From NCBI RefSeq assembly GCF_003432385.1, contig NZ_CP031841.1:2643579-2707578 (forward strand): 64,000 nucleotides of DNA, in the 5' to 3' direction. Position 1 is the first letter of the stretch, and every line of letters begins with the position of its first letter. The position numbers and the translations under genes were made by a program. Below are positions 8,194-15,953 of this stretch, piece by piece. This DNA comes from Breoghania sp. L-A4. Its GTDB lineage: Bacteria > Pseudomonadota > Alphaproteobacteria > Rhizobiales > Stappiaceae. The notes below the pieces were generated by a model. It was not told where the DNA came from. It saw nothing but the letters and a program-made list of their open reading frames with translations, and ran no database searches.

Positions 8194-9915
8194 TCAGGCG
8201 CGCGCGGAGGGGTGGCCGAGTGGTTGAAGGCACTGGTCTTGAAAACCAGCAGGCGTGCAAGCGTCTCGTGGGTTCGAATCCCACCCTCTCCGCCACTTCA
8301 GTCCCTGAGTGGGCACTGAGTTTACGCCATTATTCGCCACCAGTGTCTGTAGCAGCCGGGACTTCGACCCCATGATACGAACCTCGCCCTCGGCGACCTC
8401 GACGCGCTGGGCGAGCGCGCGCAGGTGGTCGCGGCGATAGCCGCCGCTTTCCAGCCGGATACGCTCGCGGGCGGTCGCAGCGAACTTGCGCAGCATCTGC
8501 GGCGTCACCGCCTTCTGCCCTGAGTTCTGAAGCATCGCCTGCGCCCGGTCGGCGTCGGCCTTGGCCTGATCGCGGATGGCCTTGAGGCCGTCGATGCGGT
8601 CTTTCAGCGCCGGGTCGGCCATATCGGCAACGCCTGCCTCGATAGCGTCATAGAGGCGTTTCAGGCGCAATTCCGATTCGGCGGAGCGCTTGTTCAACTC
8701 GGCGATATGGTCGCGGCGTCGCTCGACGTGTTCTTCTCGGCGGTCGAGCGTGGCGGCAAGAATGGTTTCGAGCCGTTCGGGCTGGAGCAACTGCTTCTCA
8801 AGATGATCGACAACCAGATTGTCCAGCTTCTCCATCGGCACGGCCATGCCGCCGCACGTGGTCGGCCCCTGCCGGGCCTTCATTGAGCAGGCGTAATAGC
8901 GATAGCGCCCGCCCTTGCCGGTGCGGATGGTCATGGCCCCGCCGCACTTGGCGCAATGGATCAGCCCGGTCAGCATTGTCGGGCCGCTGATAACGCGCGA
9001 AGGCATGACCTTGGGGTTACGGGCCTTATGCAGCTTCTGAACTGCGTCGAACGTCTCCTTGTCGATGATCGGCGGGACCGGCACGACGACGACCTCCGTC
9101 TTGGGCTTGAGTTCCTTGCTCTTGGTTCGCTTGTTGAACTCGTGCTCGCCCATATAGGTGCGGCGGGTCAGGATGCGGTGAACCTGTCCGATGCCCCAAC
9201 GCCCGCCATCCTGCGTGAAGATGCGGCGGCTGTTGAGATAGGAAACGATGTTCGTGACGCTCATCTGGCCGGTGGTGCCGTCGCCCTCCAGGGCAAGGCG
9301 ATAGATCAGTCGCACCGTGTCGGCGTGGAGCGGATCGATTTCCAGCTTCTTCTTGACCTTCGCCCCACGCTGCTCGGCGGCAACGGTGCGATAGCCGTTA
9401 GGAGGAAGCGAACCGTTCCAGAAGCCTTGGCGGGCGTCCTCCTTCAAGGCGCGCATGACGTGCTTGGCGTTTTCCTTGGACTGGTATTCATCGAAGAGCG
9501 CCATGATCTGCCGCATCATGACGTGCATGGGGTCATCCCCCATTTCCTGCGTGATCGAAACCAGCTTCACGCCGTTTTTCGCCAGCTTCCTGACATAGAA
9601 CTCAAGCTCGAAGTGATCGCGGAAGAAGCGGCTGAACGAATGCACCACGACGACATCGAAGGGTGCGGGCTTGCTGGTGCCTGCCTCGATCATGCGCTGG
9701 AACTCGGGGCGGCGGTCATTCGTCGCCGATGCACCGGGTTCGATGAAGGTCTCGACCAGTTGCAGGCCGCGCGCCTCGCAATAGGCTTCGCCCTGCCGTT
9801 TCTGGTCGGGAATGGAGACATCATGCTCAGCCTGCTGCGCCGTCGAAACGCGCAGGCAAAGGGCGGCGCGCAGCATCACCCGAGGCTGAGATTTGCCATC
9901 GCTTGAAGTTGTCAT
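8194..9915 (-). CDS. Large serine recombinase/integrase
   Basis: A 573-residue serine recombinase for site-specific integration/excision. The N-terminal resolvase domain has the catalytic Ser in ALCLRVSTAQQ and the line VVVHSFSRFFRDHFELEFY. A recombinase domain follows, then a zinc ribbon (CAKCGGAMTIRTGKGGRYRY ... C about 20 residues on) near residues 330-365 and a C-terminal coiled coil. The last 30 or so residues (from WDSNPRDACTPAG) are the antisense of tRNA-Ser, so the host tRNA supplies the 3' end. Its ATG overlaps the GNAT toxin stop (ATGA), so it is translationally coupled to the toxin-antitoxin pair. Confidence 0.9.
   Translation of the reverse strand: MTTSSDGKSQPRVMLRAALCLRVSTAQQAEHDVSIPDQKRQGEAYCEARGLQLVETFIEPGASATNDRRPEFQRMIEAGTSKPAPFDVVVVHSFSRFFRDHFELEFYVRKLAKNGVKLVSITQEMGDDPMHVMMRQIMALFDEYQSKENAKHVMRALKEDARQGFWNGSLPPNGYRTVAAEQRGAKVKKKLEIDPLHADTVRLIYRLALEGDGTTGQMSVTNIVSYLNSRRIFTQDGGRWGIGQVHRILTRRTYMGEHEFNKRTKSKELKPKTEVVVVPVPPIIDKETFDAVQKLHKARNPKVMPSRVISGPTMLTGLIHCAKCGGAMTIRTGKGGRYRYYACSMKARQGPTTCGGMAVPMEKLDNLVVDHLEKQLLQPERLETILAATLDRREEHVERRRDHIAELNKRSAESELRLKRLYDAIEAGVADMADPALKDRIDGLKAIRDQAKADADRAQAMLQNSGQKAVTPQMLRKFAATARERIRLESGGYRRDHLRALAQRVEVAEGEVRIMGSKSRLLQTLVANNGVNSVPTQGLKWRRGWDSNPRDACTPAGFQDQCLQPLGHPSARA
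8206..8295 (+). tRNA. tRNA-Ser (anticodon UGA)
   Basis: A 90-nt class II tRNA with encoded CCA. The acceptor stem GGAGGGG (8206-8212) pairs with CCTCTCC (8285-8291) with one G-U pair, followed by discriminator G and CCA. The anticodon loop CTTGAAA gives anticodon TGA, flanked by CTGGT/ACCAG. The variable arm is long, and the T-loop GGTTCGAATCC is standard. It is the probable integration site of the island to its right: the recombinase gene runs antisense through it. Confidence 0.96.
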
Positions 9916-10427
9916 GGCGTTTCTCCCGACAAAAGGCGCTGTGCCGTCGCAACAGGCAGATAGAGGGTATTGGGCCGATCAGTCAGCGGCGTGAAGCCGA
10001 AGGCTGCGTAAAAGGCTGCGGCCTTCGCGTCGATGGCGTCGGCGAATATGGCGTGAGCGCCTATCGGCGCTTCGGCGACGGTCTTGATCGCGTCGAACAG
10101 CAGCGCCTCGCCGAGGCCAAACCCGGCATAGGACTGATCACGCCCAAGCCAGCCGATAAGCACTGCCGGAACGGTCGGGTAACGTGGCAACCGGCTTGCC
10201 AGCGGCTCGGGCACGGCGGTCAACGGGACGTTGCTCGATGACAGCGTGTAGAAACCCGCGATCAGGTCGGCCTCAAGGTCTCGGGCAACGAAACAGGTCG
10301 CGTATCGGCGCTTGATGTCCTGCGTGACCGTCTCGCGGAAATAGCGGTCTATCCGCTCGTTGCCGCACGAGAACGTCTTGCGCTGGTGGGCCTTAGTCAG
10401 CGCCTCTATCGCGAACCTTGCACTCAC
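9912..10427 (-). CDS. GNAT-family toxin (TacT/AtaT-like acetyltransferase)
   Basis: A 171-residue GNAT acetyltransferase. The N-terminal line CGNERIDRYFRETVTQD and the acetyl-CoA-binding stretch LGRDQSYAGFGLGEALLFDA are typical of TacT/AtaT toxins, which acetylate the amino acid on charged tRNAs and block translation. It follows a DUF1778 gene with a 4-base ATGA overlap, the standard arrangement of these type II toxin-antitoxin modules, and overlaps the recombinase downstream in the same way. Target tRNA is not predictable. Confidence 0.85.
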   Translation of the reverse strand: MSARFAIEALTKAHQRKTFSCGNERIDRYFRETVTQDIKRRYATCFVARDLEADLIAGFYTLSSSNVPLTAVPEPLASRLPRYPTVPAVLIGWLGRDQSYAGFGLGEALLFDAIKTVAEAPIGAHAIFADAIDAKAAAFYAAFGFTPLTDRPNTLYLPVATAQRLLSGETP

Positions 10428-10714
10428 CGGGGCGCGATCAGCTCAGCATGGCGCTTCGCCGCGCGCTTCAGACGGGCATTTGGCGCGGGCGGGTCAATCA
10501 GCGCCTTGGCAAAGCGCACCTGATCCTCGGTCGCCAAACGCAGAACATCGGCTTCCTCAACCGTGCGGCGAGCTTCCTCGCCTGCCGTGGCGATGAGATA
10601 GCCGGTCAGCGTCATGCCGCGCAGCCTGGCCGCGCGCTGCATCTGCTCATAGACATGGACGGGAACGCGCGCCTCAAGGCGGGCGGTTTCGATTTCACTT
10701 GCGGGTCTAGGCAT
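10424..10714 (-). CDS. DUF1778 (TacA-like) antitoxin
   Basis: A 96-residue ribbon-helix-helix antitoxin. Its N-terminus ARLEARVPVHVYEQMQRAA is the RHH DNA-binding part, and the C-terminal half would neutralise the GNAT toxin. It is the first gene of the antitoxin-toxin-recombinase unit, with a good AGGAG ribosome-binding site. A 13-bp palindrome lies between its predicted -35 and -10, as expected for autorepression. Confidence 0.87.
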   Translation of the reverse strand: MPRPASEIETARLEARVPVHVYEQMQRAARLRGMTLTGYLIATAGEEARRTVEEADVLRLATEDQVRFAKALIDPPAPNARLKRAAKRHAELIAPR

Positions 10715-10732
10715 GGCTGATCTCCTTTCCTG

Positions 10733-10763
10733 ATTATATACGGCATAATGCCGGATTTATCAA
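10733..10763 (-). promoter_or_regulatory. Promoter/operator of the toxin-antitoxin-recombinase unit
   Basis: On the minus strand, TTGATA (10758-10763) and TATAAT (10733-10738) are spaced by 19 bases. The spacer holds a perfect 13-bp palindrome, CGGCATAATGCCG (10741-10753). Occupation by the RHH antitoxin would block RNA polymerase. The promoter overlaps the stop codon of the gene upstream. Position and symmetry are seen directly; the regulator is inferred. Confidence 0.6.
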
Positions 10764-11071
10764 GGATCGGATGAGCCAAAGAGTTCATCGAACAGATCGC
10801 CGAACCAGCGCTCGAACACCTCCATCTCGTCCTCTGTGATCGGAATGGGATCGGGCCAGTCGTCAGTGACGGTCCAGGTGCTGAGGTCGTGCCTGGGCGG
10901 TCTTCCGGGGAACGGCCACGGGTAGCCCAGCAGTTCCTCAAGCCGCTCCGATGCCGGGGGCGGTCTATTGGCGCGCCGGGAGCGGGACACTTCGTCCCCG
11001 TTGTCATCATCGGCCTGGTCGCGCGTTGGATCGACAGGCTTGTCGGCCTTACCGCGCTCCATCGGCTTCAC
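10760..11071 (-). CDS. Hypothetical acidic protein of the island
   Basis: A 103-residue protein I do not recognise. It has a charged N-terminus (KADKPVDPTRDQADDDNGDE), a middle rich in Pro and Trp (YPWPFPGRPP) and an acidic C-terminus (EDEMEVFERWFGDLFDELF). It overlaps the end of the AlpA-type gene by 23 bases on the same strand, so the two are probably co-transcribed. Similar short ORFs accompany AlpA and traA in alphaproteobacterial islands. It may be a regulator partner, but no function can be assigned. Confidence 0.55.
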   Translation of the reverse strand: MKPMERGKADKPVDPTRDQADDDNGDEVSRSRRANRPPPASERLEELLGYPWPFPGRPPRHDLSTWTVTDDWPDPIPITEDEMEVFERWFGDLFDELFGSSDP

Positions 11072-11264
11072 CTTCCGGCCGCCACCTGACGGGATCGGAA
11101 ACCCAACGGTTGATGTCGGATTCTCGCCATCCCGCGCCGTTGGTGCTGATCCTGAGCTGAGCGGGAAATGTGCCCTCGGCGATCTTGCGGTAGAGGGTGG
11201 AGCGGGACAGGCCGGTGCGGGCGAGGACGGTTTTCATACGGACGATACGGTCTGGATGGGGCAT
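11049..11264 (-). CDS. AlpA family helix-turn-helix regulator
   Basis: A 71-residue excisionase/AlpA-type DNA-binding protein. The HTH is visible in VLARTGLSRSTLYRKIAEGT, followed by FPAQLRIS and a Trp-rich wing (GWRESDINRWV), the standard AlpA pattern. Members control excision or integrase expression in prophages and mobile islands. It lies between traA and the small acidic protein gene on the same strand. The start could also be at the internal Met ten codons in. Confidence 0.85.
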   Translation of the reverse strand: MPHPDRIVRMKTVLARTGLSRSTLYRKIAEGTFPAQLRISTNGAGWRESDINRWVSDPVRWRPEGEADGAR

Positions 11265-11394
11265 GGTTGCGCTGCCTCCTGTTGGTTGTTTCTGACGATT
11301 GCAGAGACCAGACAGAGAGACGATTTATCGTTGTGCAAGAAGTATTTAGTCGCCGTAGTGCTACCGGATAGAATCGGCGGCAAATAGGATGGCC

Positions 11395-14351
11395 CTACAG
11401 TCCGATGCCCCGACCTCTGCCGAGGTCGAGTCCGTGGGAGAAGGCGAGCGCCCGGCCAAGGCTGCGGCCTGATTCGAGATCGATGCCGAGTTCGCGCTTG
11501 CGGTTTTCGAGCAGGGATTCCAGTTGCGGATCGCGCTCAAGACTCTTCGCCATATTGCCCATCTCATTGCGCGCAGCGTGATAGCCGGAATAATCTCCCT
11601 CCGCATATTTCTGTTCAACGGCTTTGTCGAGCTTCTGCCAGCGCTCGACAAAGCCGTTAGCACGCCGGGCAAGCTCGTCACGTTCCATGCGCAGCTCGGT
11701 TTCCTGGTAGAGCGCGCGGACGGCGCGGCTGATCCTGCCGGAGCCAGCTTCACGGGCAAGGCTATTGTCCTTGCTGTAAGCCGCTTCCGCATCCTGCCAG
11801 CCGTGTGGGCGGACGTCCTCGAAAGCACGCCGCGCGGCGCCAAGCTCGTGCCGCTGCTCATCTGAAGGTGCGAGGCCCTGATGCTTGGCTTCAAGTATCG
11901 CATTGGAGGCGCGAGCATGGCGGACAAGCGCCTGCCTGCGGGCGCGGCGCAAGGCTTCATCGGGGTCGATCTCCGTCTGCCGCTCTCCTGTCTTGGCGAC
12001 GCGCCCAGACACCGCATCGTAGGCTGGCGCAGCCCATCGATCAGATCATCGACGGCATCGCGCACCCGTTCCGGCACGAGCTTGCGCATGATCTCGGCGA
12101 TGCGGGCGCGGAATCTGATACCGCGCCGCTCGGCATAATCCTGAGCCGGGTCAAGCTGCTGTTCGTAGTCGGACGCCATGTCTTTGGCCCGGTCCCGCGA
12201 CAGGGTACGGACCAGTCTATCCTGGCTGGCGAAGTCGTCGCGGCCGTAATGCAGGTCCATGCCGTCACGATGACGGGACAGGGCAACATAGCTGCCGTGG
12301 GCGTCCAGTCCCGGCGTCGCGAGCACATGGGTGCGATCCACCGTCATGCCCTGCGCCTTGTGGATGGTCGCGGCATAGCCGTGGTCGATGCGGTCGTAGT
12401 CTTTCAGGTCGAATGCGATAGAGCGGCCATCGTCGGTTTTCACGCTCATGCTCTGCGTGCTGAACTGCTCGATGGTCCCCAGCGTGCCGTTCTTCACGCC
12501 AAGCCCGCGTTCGTTTTGCAGAAACATGACGCGATCCCCGGCGGCAAAGCTGCGTTCGCCCCGTTCGACCGTGACGCGCACGCCCTCACCCAGATCGCCA
12601 GCCGCCCGCATCCTGTCGCGGGCGGCTTCGTTCAACTCTCGCACCTCGGCATTGGTTTGGGTGAGGATGATCCGGCTGCTGTCCGGTGCGCTCTGCCGCT
12701 CGCGGTCCCATCGCTCGATCAGATCGCCGCGCGCCTGTTCCCGTGTTTCAGCGGAATGCACCATGTCGTGCGCGTCATAGGCGTGGATCGCCGCGCCAGT
12801 CCTGTCGGTCGCCAGATCGCGGGTGGCGTCACGCTGCCAGTCTTCGCGCTGGCGGCGAACCTCGCCGATCTCCGCACCGCCATGACGCTCATGGATTGAC
12901 CGGAACGCAGCGCCCGCCTCGATGGATTGGAGCTGCTGCGGATCGCCGACCAGCACCACTTTTGCGCCAGCCTCGGCGGCATGGGACAGCACGCGCTCCA
13001 ACTGGCGCGTGCCGACCATGCCCGCCTCGTCGATCACCAAAACGTCGCGTGACGTGAGCATGTCGCGGCCCTGCCCCCAGCCATGTTCCATGCTGGCGAT
13101 GGTGCGCGACGCAATGCCCGATCCGCCTTCCAGATTCTCCGCCGCGATACCGGACAGGGCAACGCCGCGAACCTCGTAGCCTCCCGCCTCCCATGCCTCA
13201 CGCGCTACGCCCAGCATGGCGCTCTTTCCCGTTCCGGCGTAGCCAACGACGATGCCAAGATCGCGCCCGTCCGTGACATGCGCCAGCGCATCGGCCTGCT
13301 CGTCGGAAAGGACAAGGCCGCGCTGTTCGGCGCCCGCAAGTGCGGCCTCTCTGTCGGCTTCATTCACCTCATGGCGTTGCCGCTCCGCCATCAATTCCGC
13401 CGCGCGGTGCAAGCGCTGTTCGGCCTCGATCATATCGCGGGTGGTGAACCGATCCTCGCCGCGTCCGTCCTTGCCCAATTCGACCAGGTTGGGCGAGCCG
13501 CGCATCGCGCCCATGACCTCGTCGAACTGGCCGATGCCGTCGCTGTGCCGGTGCGCGAACATCGCCATGTCGTGCCGCGTGAAGGTCGATTGCTGCTGCG
13601 TGATCGCGTCCAGCATCACCGATGGATCGGCGATGATGCGCGCGCCGTTGTTGCGTGCGATCTCGCGGTGCATTTCCGCGCGGTCGGTGATCTCGATCCC
13701 TTCGCTCTCAATCCGCTGTGCGGGTGCGCCGATCTGGCTTTGCGGTTCGAGCCCGCCCCCCTGCGCCTCAAGGCTGCGATGGTCAATCCTCGCGTCAATG
13801 TCGAGTTCGGCCAGCCGCTCGTTGACGTGTTCGGCCCAGCGTTCGCGCCAGCGCTCCACCATCTTCGTGCGGTTCCAGTCCCGCACCTTCTTGCCGAATC
13901 CGTCCTCGCTGACTTCGCGCATGGTGAGCACGACGTGGGCATGGGGCTTGGGCATGCCGTCTTCACCGATGTCCCAATGCACGTTGAGATCGGCGATCAT
14001 GCCCTGATCGACAAATTCCGACTGCGCGAAGTCGCGGGCAAGCTCGATGCCTTGGCGCTCCGTCATCTCGCGCGGAATGGCGAACTCCACCTCGCGGGCA
14101 AGCTGGGCACCCTTCCTGACCTCGAACGCCTCGACATCGTTCCAGAGCCGTTCGCGATCCTCCCACACATCGGGCGCGTTCTCCGGCAGCAGTACCTCGG
14201 AATGGACGACGCCGCGCTTGTTGGAAAAGTCCTGCACGCGGTCGATGCGCTCGTCGCGCAACCGCGAGGCCGAACGGTAGGCGGCGGATGCCACCGAGCT
14301 CGACCCGGCCTTGCGGCCAATGACCTTGACGTGAAGATGATAGATCGCCAT
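11395..14351 (-). CDS. traA: Ti-type conjugative relaxase/helicase TraA (frame broken)
   Basis: A relaxase-helicase that nicks oriT and unwinds the transferred strand. The MobA/MobL relaxase domain is N-terminal (start MAIYHLHVKVIGRKAG; metal His motif PKPHAHVVLT near residue 130). A RecD-like helicase follows, with P-loop GYAGTGKSAML and Walker B VLVIDEAGMVGTRQ. The frame breaks near 12021-12024 after DLIDGLRQP. Restoring one base gives PYDAVSGRVAKTGERQ and the full C-terminus (total about 985 residues). It is transcribed away from traC/traD with a likely oriT between. As sequenced it would lose about 200 C-terminal residues. Confidence 0.85.
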
Positions 14352-14365
14352 CGCGATCAAGCATT

Positions 14366-14444
14366 GGCACGGCCAAGCGCACGTCGGAACGACGTATAAG
14401 CGCGCTCTCCCTCGAAAAAATCTCGGGATGGACCGGGCCGTGCC
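14366..14444. other. Predicted origin of transfer (oriT)
   Basis: In the traA/traC divergent gap, a short inverted repeat ACGTC-GGAAC-GACGT (14381-14395) is followed at once by TATAAGCGCGCTCTCC (14395-14410). This resembles the inverted-repeat-plus-nic layout of RSF1010/Ti-type oriT sites. A larger perfect 9-bp inverted repeat, GGCACGGCC (14366-14374) and GGCCGTGCC (14436-14444), brackets it. The traA/traC junction is where oriT lies in Ti-type systems. The nick position is inferred, not shown. Confidence 0.5.
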
Positions 14445-14522
14445 AGACTGTCCCGACAACAATACTGCGTTCAGCCGCCTGCGCAACTATCATCGCTCCA
14501 TCAACAGCTTATGGAGGTGATG

Positions 14523-14849
14523 ATGCGCAAGCCACGGGACTTCGATGCGGAACTGAAGGCGCTCGAAGACAAAGCCAAGAAACTGAAAGCCCGTAAGGTG
14601 CAGCAGCTCGGCGAACTGGTGATCGCCACCGGGGCGGACAACCTCAGCGCCGACGAACTGGCCGGGGCGCTGGTCGCGTTGGCCGAAACCAAGGACACCG
14701 GAAAGAGGGAGGCGTGGGTAAAGCGCGGGGCGGCGTTCTTTCAGGGACGGACGCGGCGATCTGCTTCGGCATCTGACCGCAACGCTGGCGGCATTCCAAC
14801 GCAACCGGGCAGCGCGCAACCGGCATCAGGCAGCACGGGCGCGGCATGA
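14523..14849 (+). CDS. traC: Conjugal transfer accessory protein TraC-like
   Basis: A 108-residue helical, charged protein with the TraC-type pattern RDFDAELKALEDKAKKLKAR ... LGELVIATGAD ... ELAGALVALAE, an oriT-binding accessory factor that helps TraA in Ti-type transfer. I chose ATG 14523 because the GGAGGT ribosome-binding site (14513-14518) lies inside the longer reading that begins at 14511. The C-terminus is Gly/Ser/Pro-rich. It is divergent from traA and directly followed by traD. Database names for this pair vary between TraC and TraD. Confidence 0.75.
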   Translation: MRKPRDFDAELKALEDKAKKLKARKVQQLGELVIATGADNLSADELAGALVALAETKDTGKREAWVKRGAAFFQGRTRRSASASDRNAGGIPTQPGSAQPASGSTGAA

Positions 14850-14850
14850 T

Positions 14851-15069
14851 ATGCGGACATGGCAGGTCGAGCGCCGCAAGCGCACAAAACACCTGATCGA
14901 ACTTGGCGGCCTCATCGTCAAGGCAGGCATCGTGGACCTGACCGGCGATGACCGCGCCACCATCCTCGGCGCGCTGATCTGGATGGCCGACAAGCTCAAC
15001 AGCGAGGACGGTGAACGGGCGCGGGCGCTATGGGCCGAAAAGGGAAGAGAGGCGTTCGAGAAGGGCTGA
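14851..15069 (+). CDS. traD: Conjugal transfer protein TraD (small)
   Basis: A 72-residue basic protein with the Ti-type TraD pattern RKRTKHLIELGGLIVKAGIVD, the second small accessory gene downstream of oriT in these systems. It starts one base after the traC stop. In complete Ti-type systems traG follows; here there is none, which points to a mobilizable element or a truncated system. The 178 bases after it contain no gene. Confidence 0.8.
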   Translation: MRTWQVERRKRTKHLIELGGLIVKAGIVDLTGDDRATILGALIWMADKLNSEDGERARALWAEKGREAFEKG

Positions 15070-15246
15070 CAGCGCGATACATAATCAGTATCGCAGATAG
15101 CACGCCACAGAGAACTCTTGCCCCGCTGCACTCATGGAATAATCAAACGCTCCAGAGCAAGAGCATGGGGCGGCAGAGGGGCTTGGGGACTTCGCGAGGG
15201 TTTCGTTTCCCAGCAAAAGTCCCCACGCGCTCTTGTGTGGCCGCAC

Positions 15247-15846
15247 TCATTCCCGACGAAGCAGCATTGCACCCGCGTCAAGGCTTTTGGGATCGGGGTA
15301 ATAATCAGGAAGACCCCACAGTATCTGGAACCCGTTTGCGGTGTAAAGCCGGAGTTCGGGATCTCGGGGGCGGGCATCGGTGCCGGAACGGAGATAATCC
15401 GAAAGCGTACCGCTGTTGCCCGGCGTGGCCGACCATCGGGCAAAGCCTGGCAGTCGGCTGCCAACACACATACTGTCGCAGCGTCCAGTTTCGAGGAAAA
15501 TCCTTGCGTAATGGGTGATGACATGCCATGCGACGCCCTTGCCACCGACACCGGGTAGCGCTGACATGGACACGCCATAGGCCAGCCGTCCCGCAGGCAT
15601 GTGCGTCCTGGTGATCAACCCGCCATCGGTCTGTTCGCTCCAGCTTCCGGTCGACAGGTGCTCGGTCAGTTGGGCGGCGGCATAGCCGACGACGCGTTCT
15701 CCCTCCAGAACCACTATGCTGCCTTCTCCGAAATTGCGGGCGCGCGAGGCGATCATCTCGGCGGATGCCGCGTTAACACCCCAGGCGGTCTGCTCGATCT
15801 TGATCACGCAATCGAGATCGGTAGTTTGAAGTTTTCGGACTTTCAT
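15247..15846 (-). CDS. GNAT-family N-acetyltransferase
   Basis: A 199-residue protein with a GNAT-like N-terminus (VRKLQTTDLDCVIKIEQTAW) and beta-strand lines GSIVVLEGERVVGYAAAQL, plus a later HVITHYARIFLETGRCD segment. The acetyl-CoA loop is degenerate (PGVGGKGVAWHVI), so assignment is to the superfamily only. I set the start at 15846 (MKVRKL) because an AGGAG lies eight bases before it and inside the longer reading. It is convergent with traD and divergent from the NACHT gene. The substrate is unknown. Confidence 0.65.
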   Translation of the reverse strand: MKVRKLQTTDLDCVIKIEQTAWGVNAASAEMIASRARNFGEGSIVVLEGERVVGYAAAQLTEHLSTGSWSEQTDGGLITRTHMPAGRLAYGVSMSALPGVGGKGVAWHVITHYARIFLETGRCDSMCVGSRLPGFARWSATPGNSGTLSDYLRSGTDARPRDPELRLYTANGFQILWGLPDYYPDPKSLDAGAMLLRRE

Positions 15847-15953
15847 TTTCCGGCTCCTTTTCATCTGGAGCCTTTCAATGAAAGCAATCGGGGTAGAATG
15901 TATGCTTGGCGCTACCGGGGGATGACCAGAATGACGGGCGGAAACGTGTTGAT

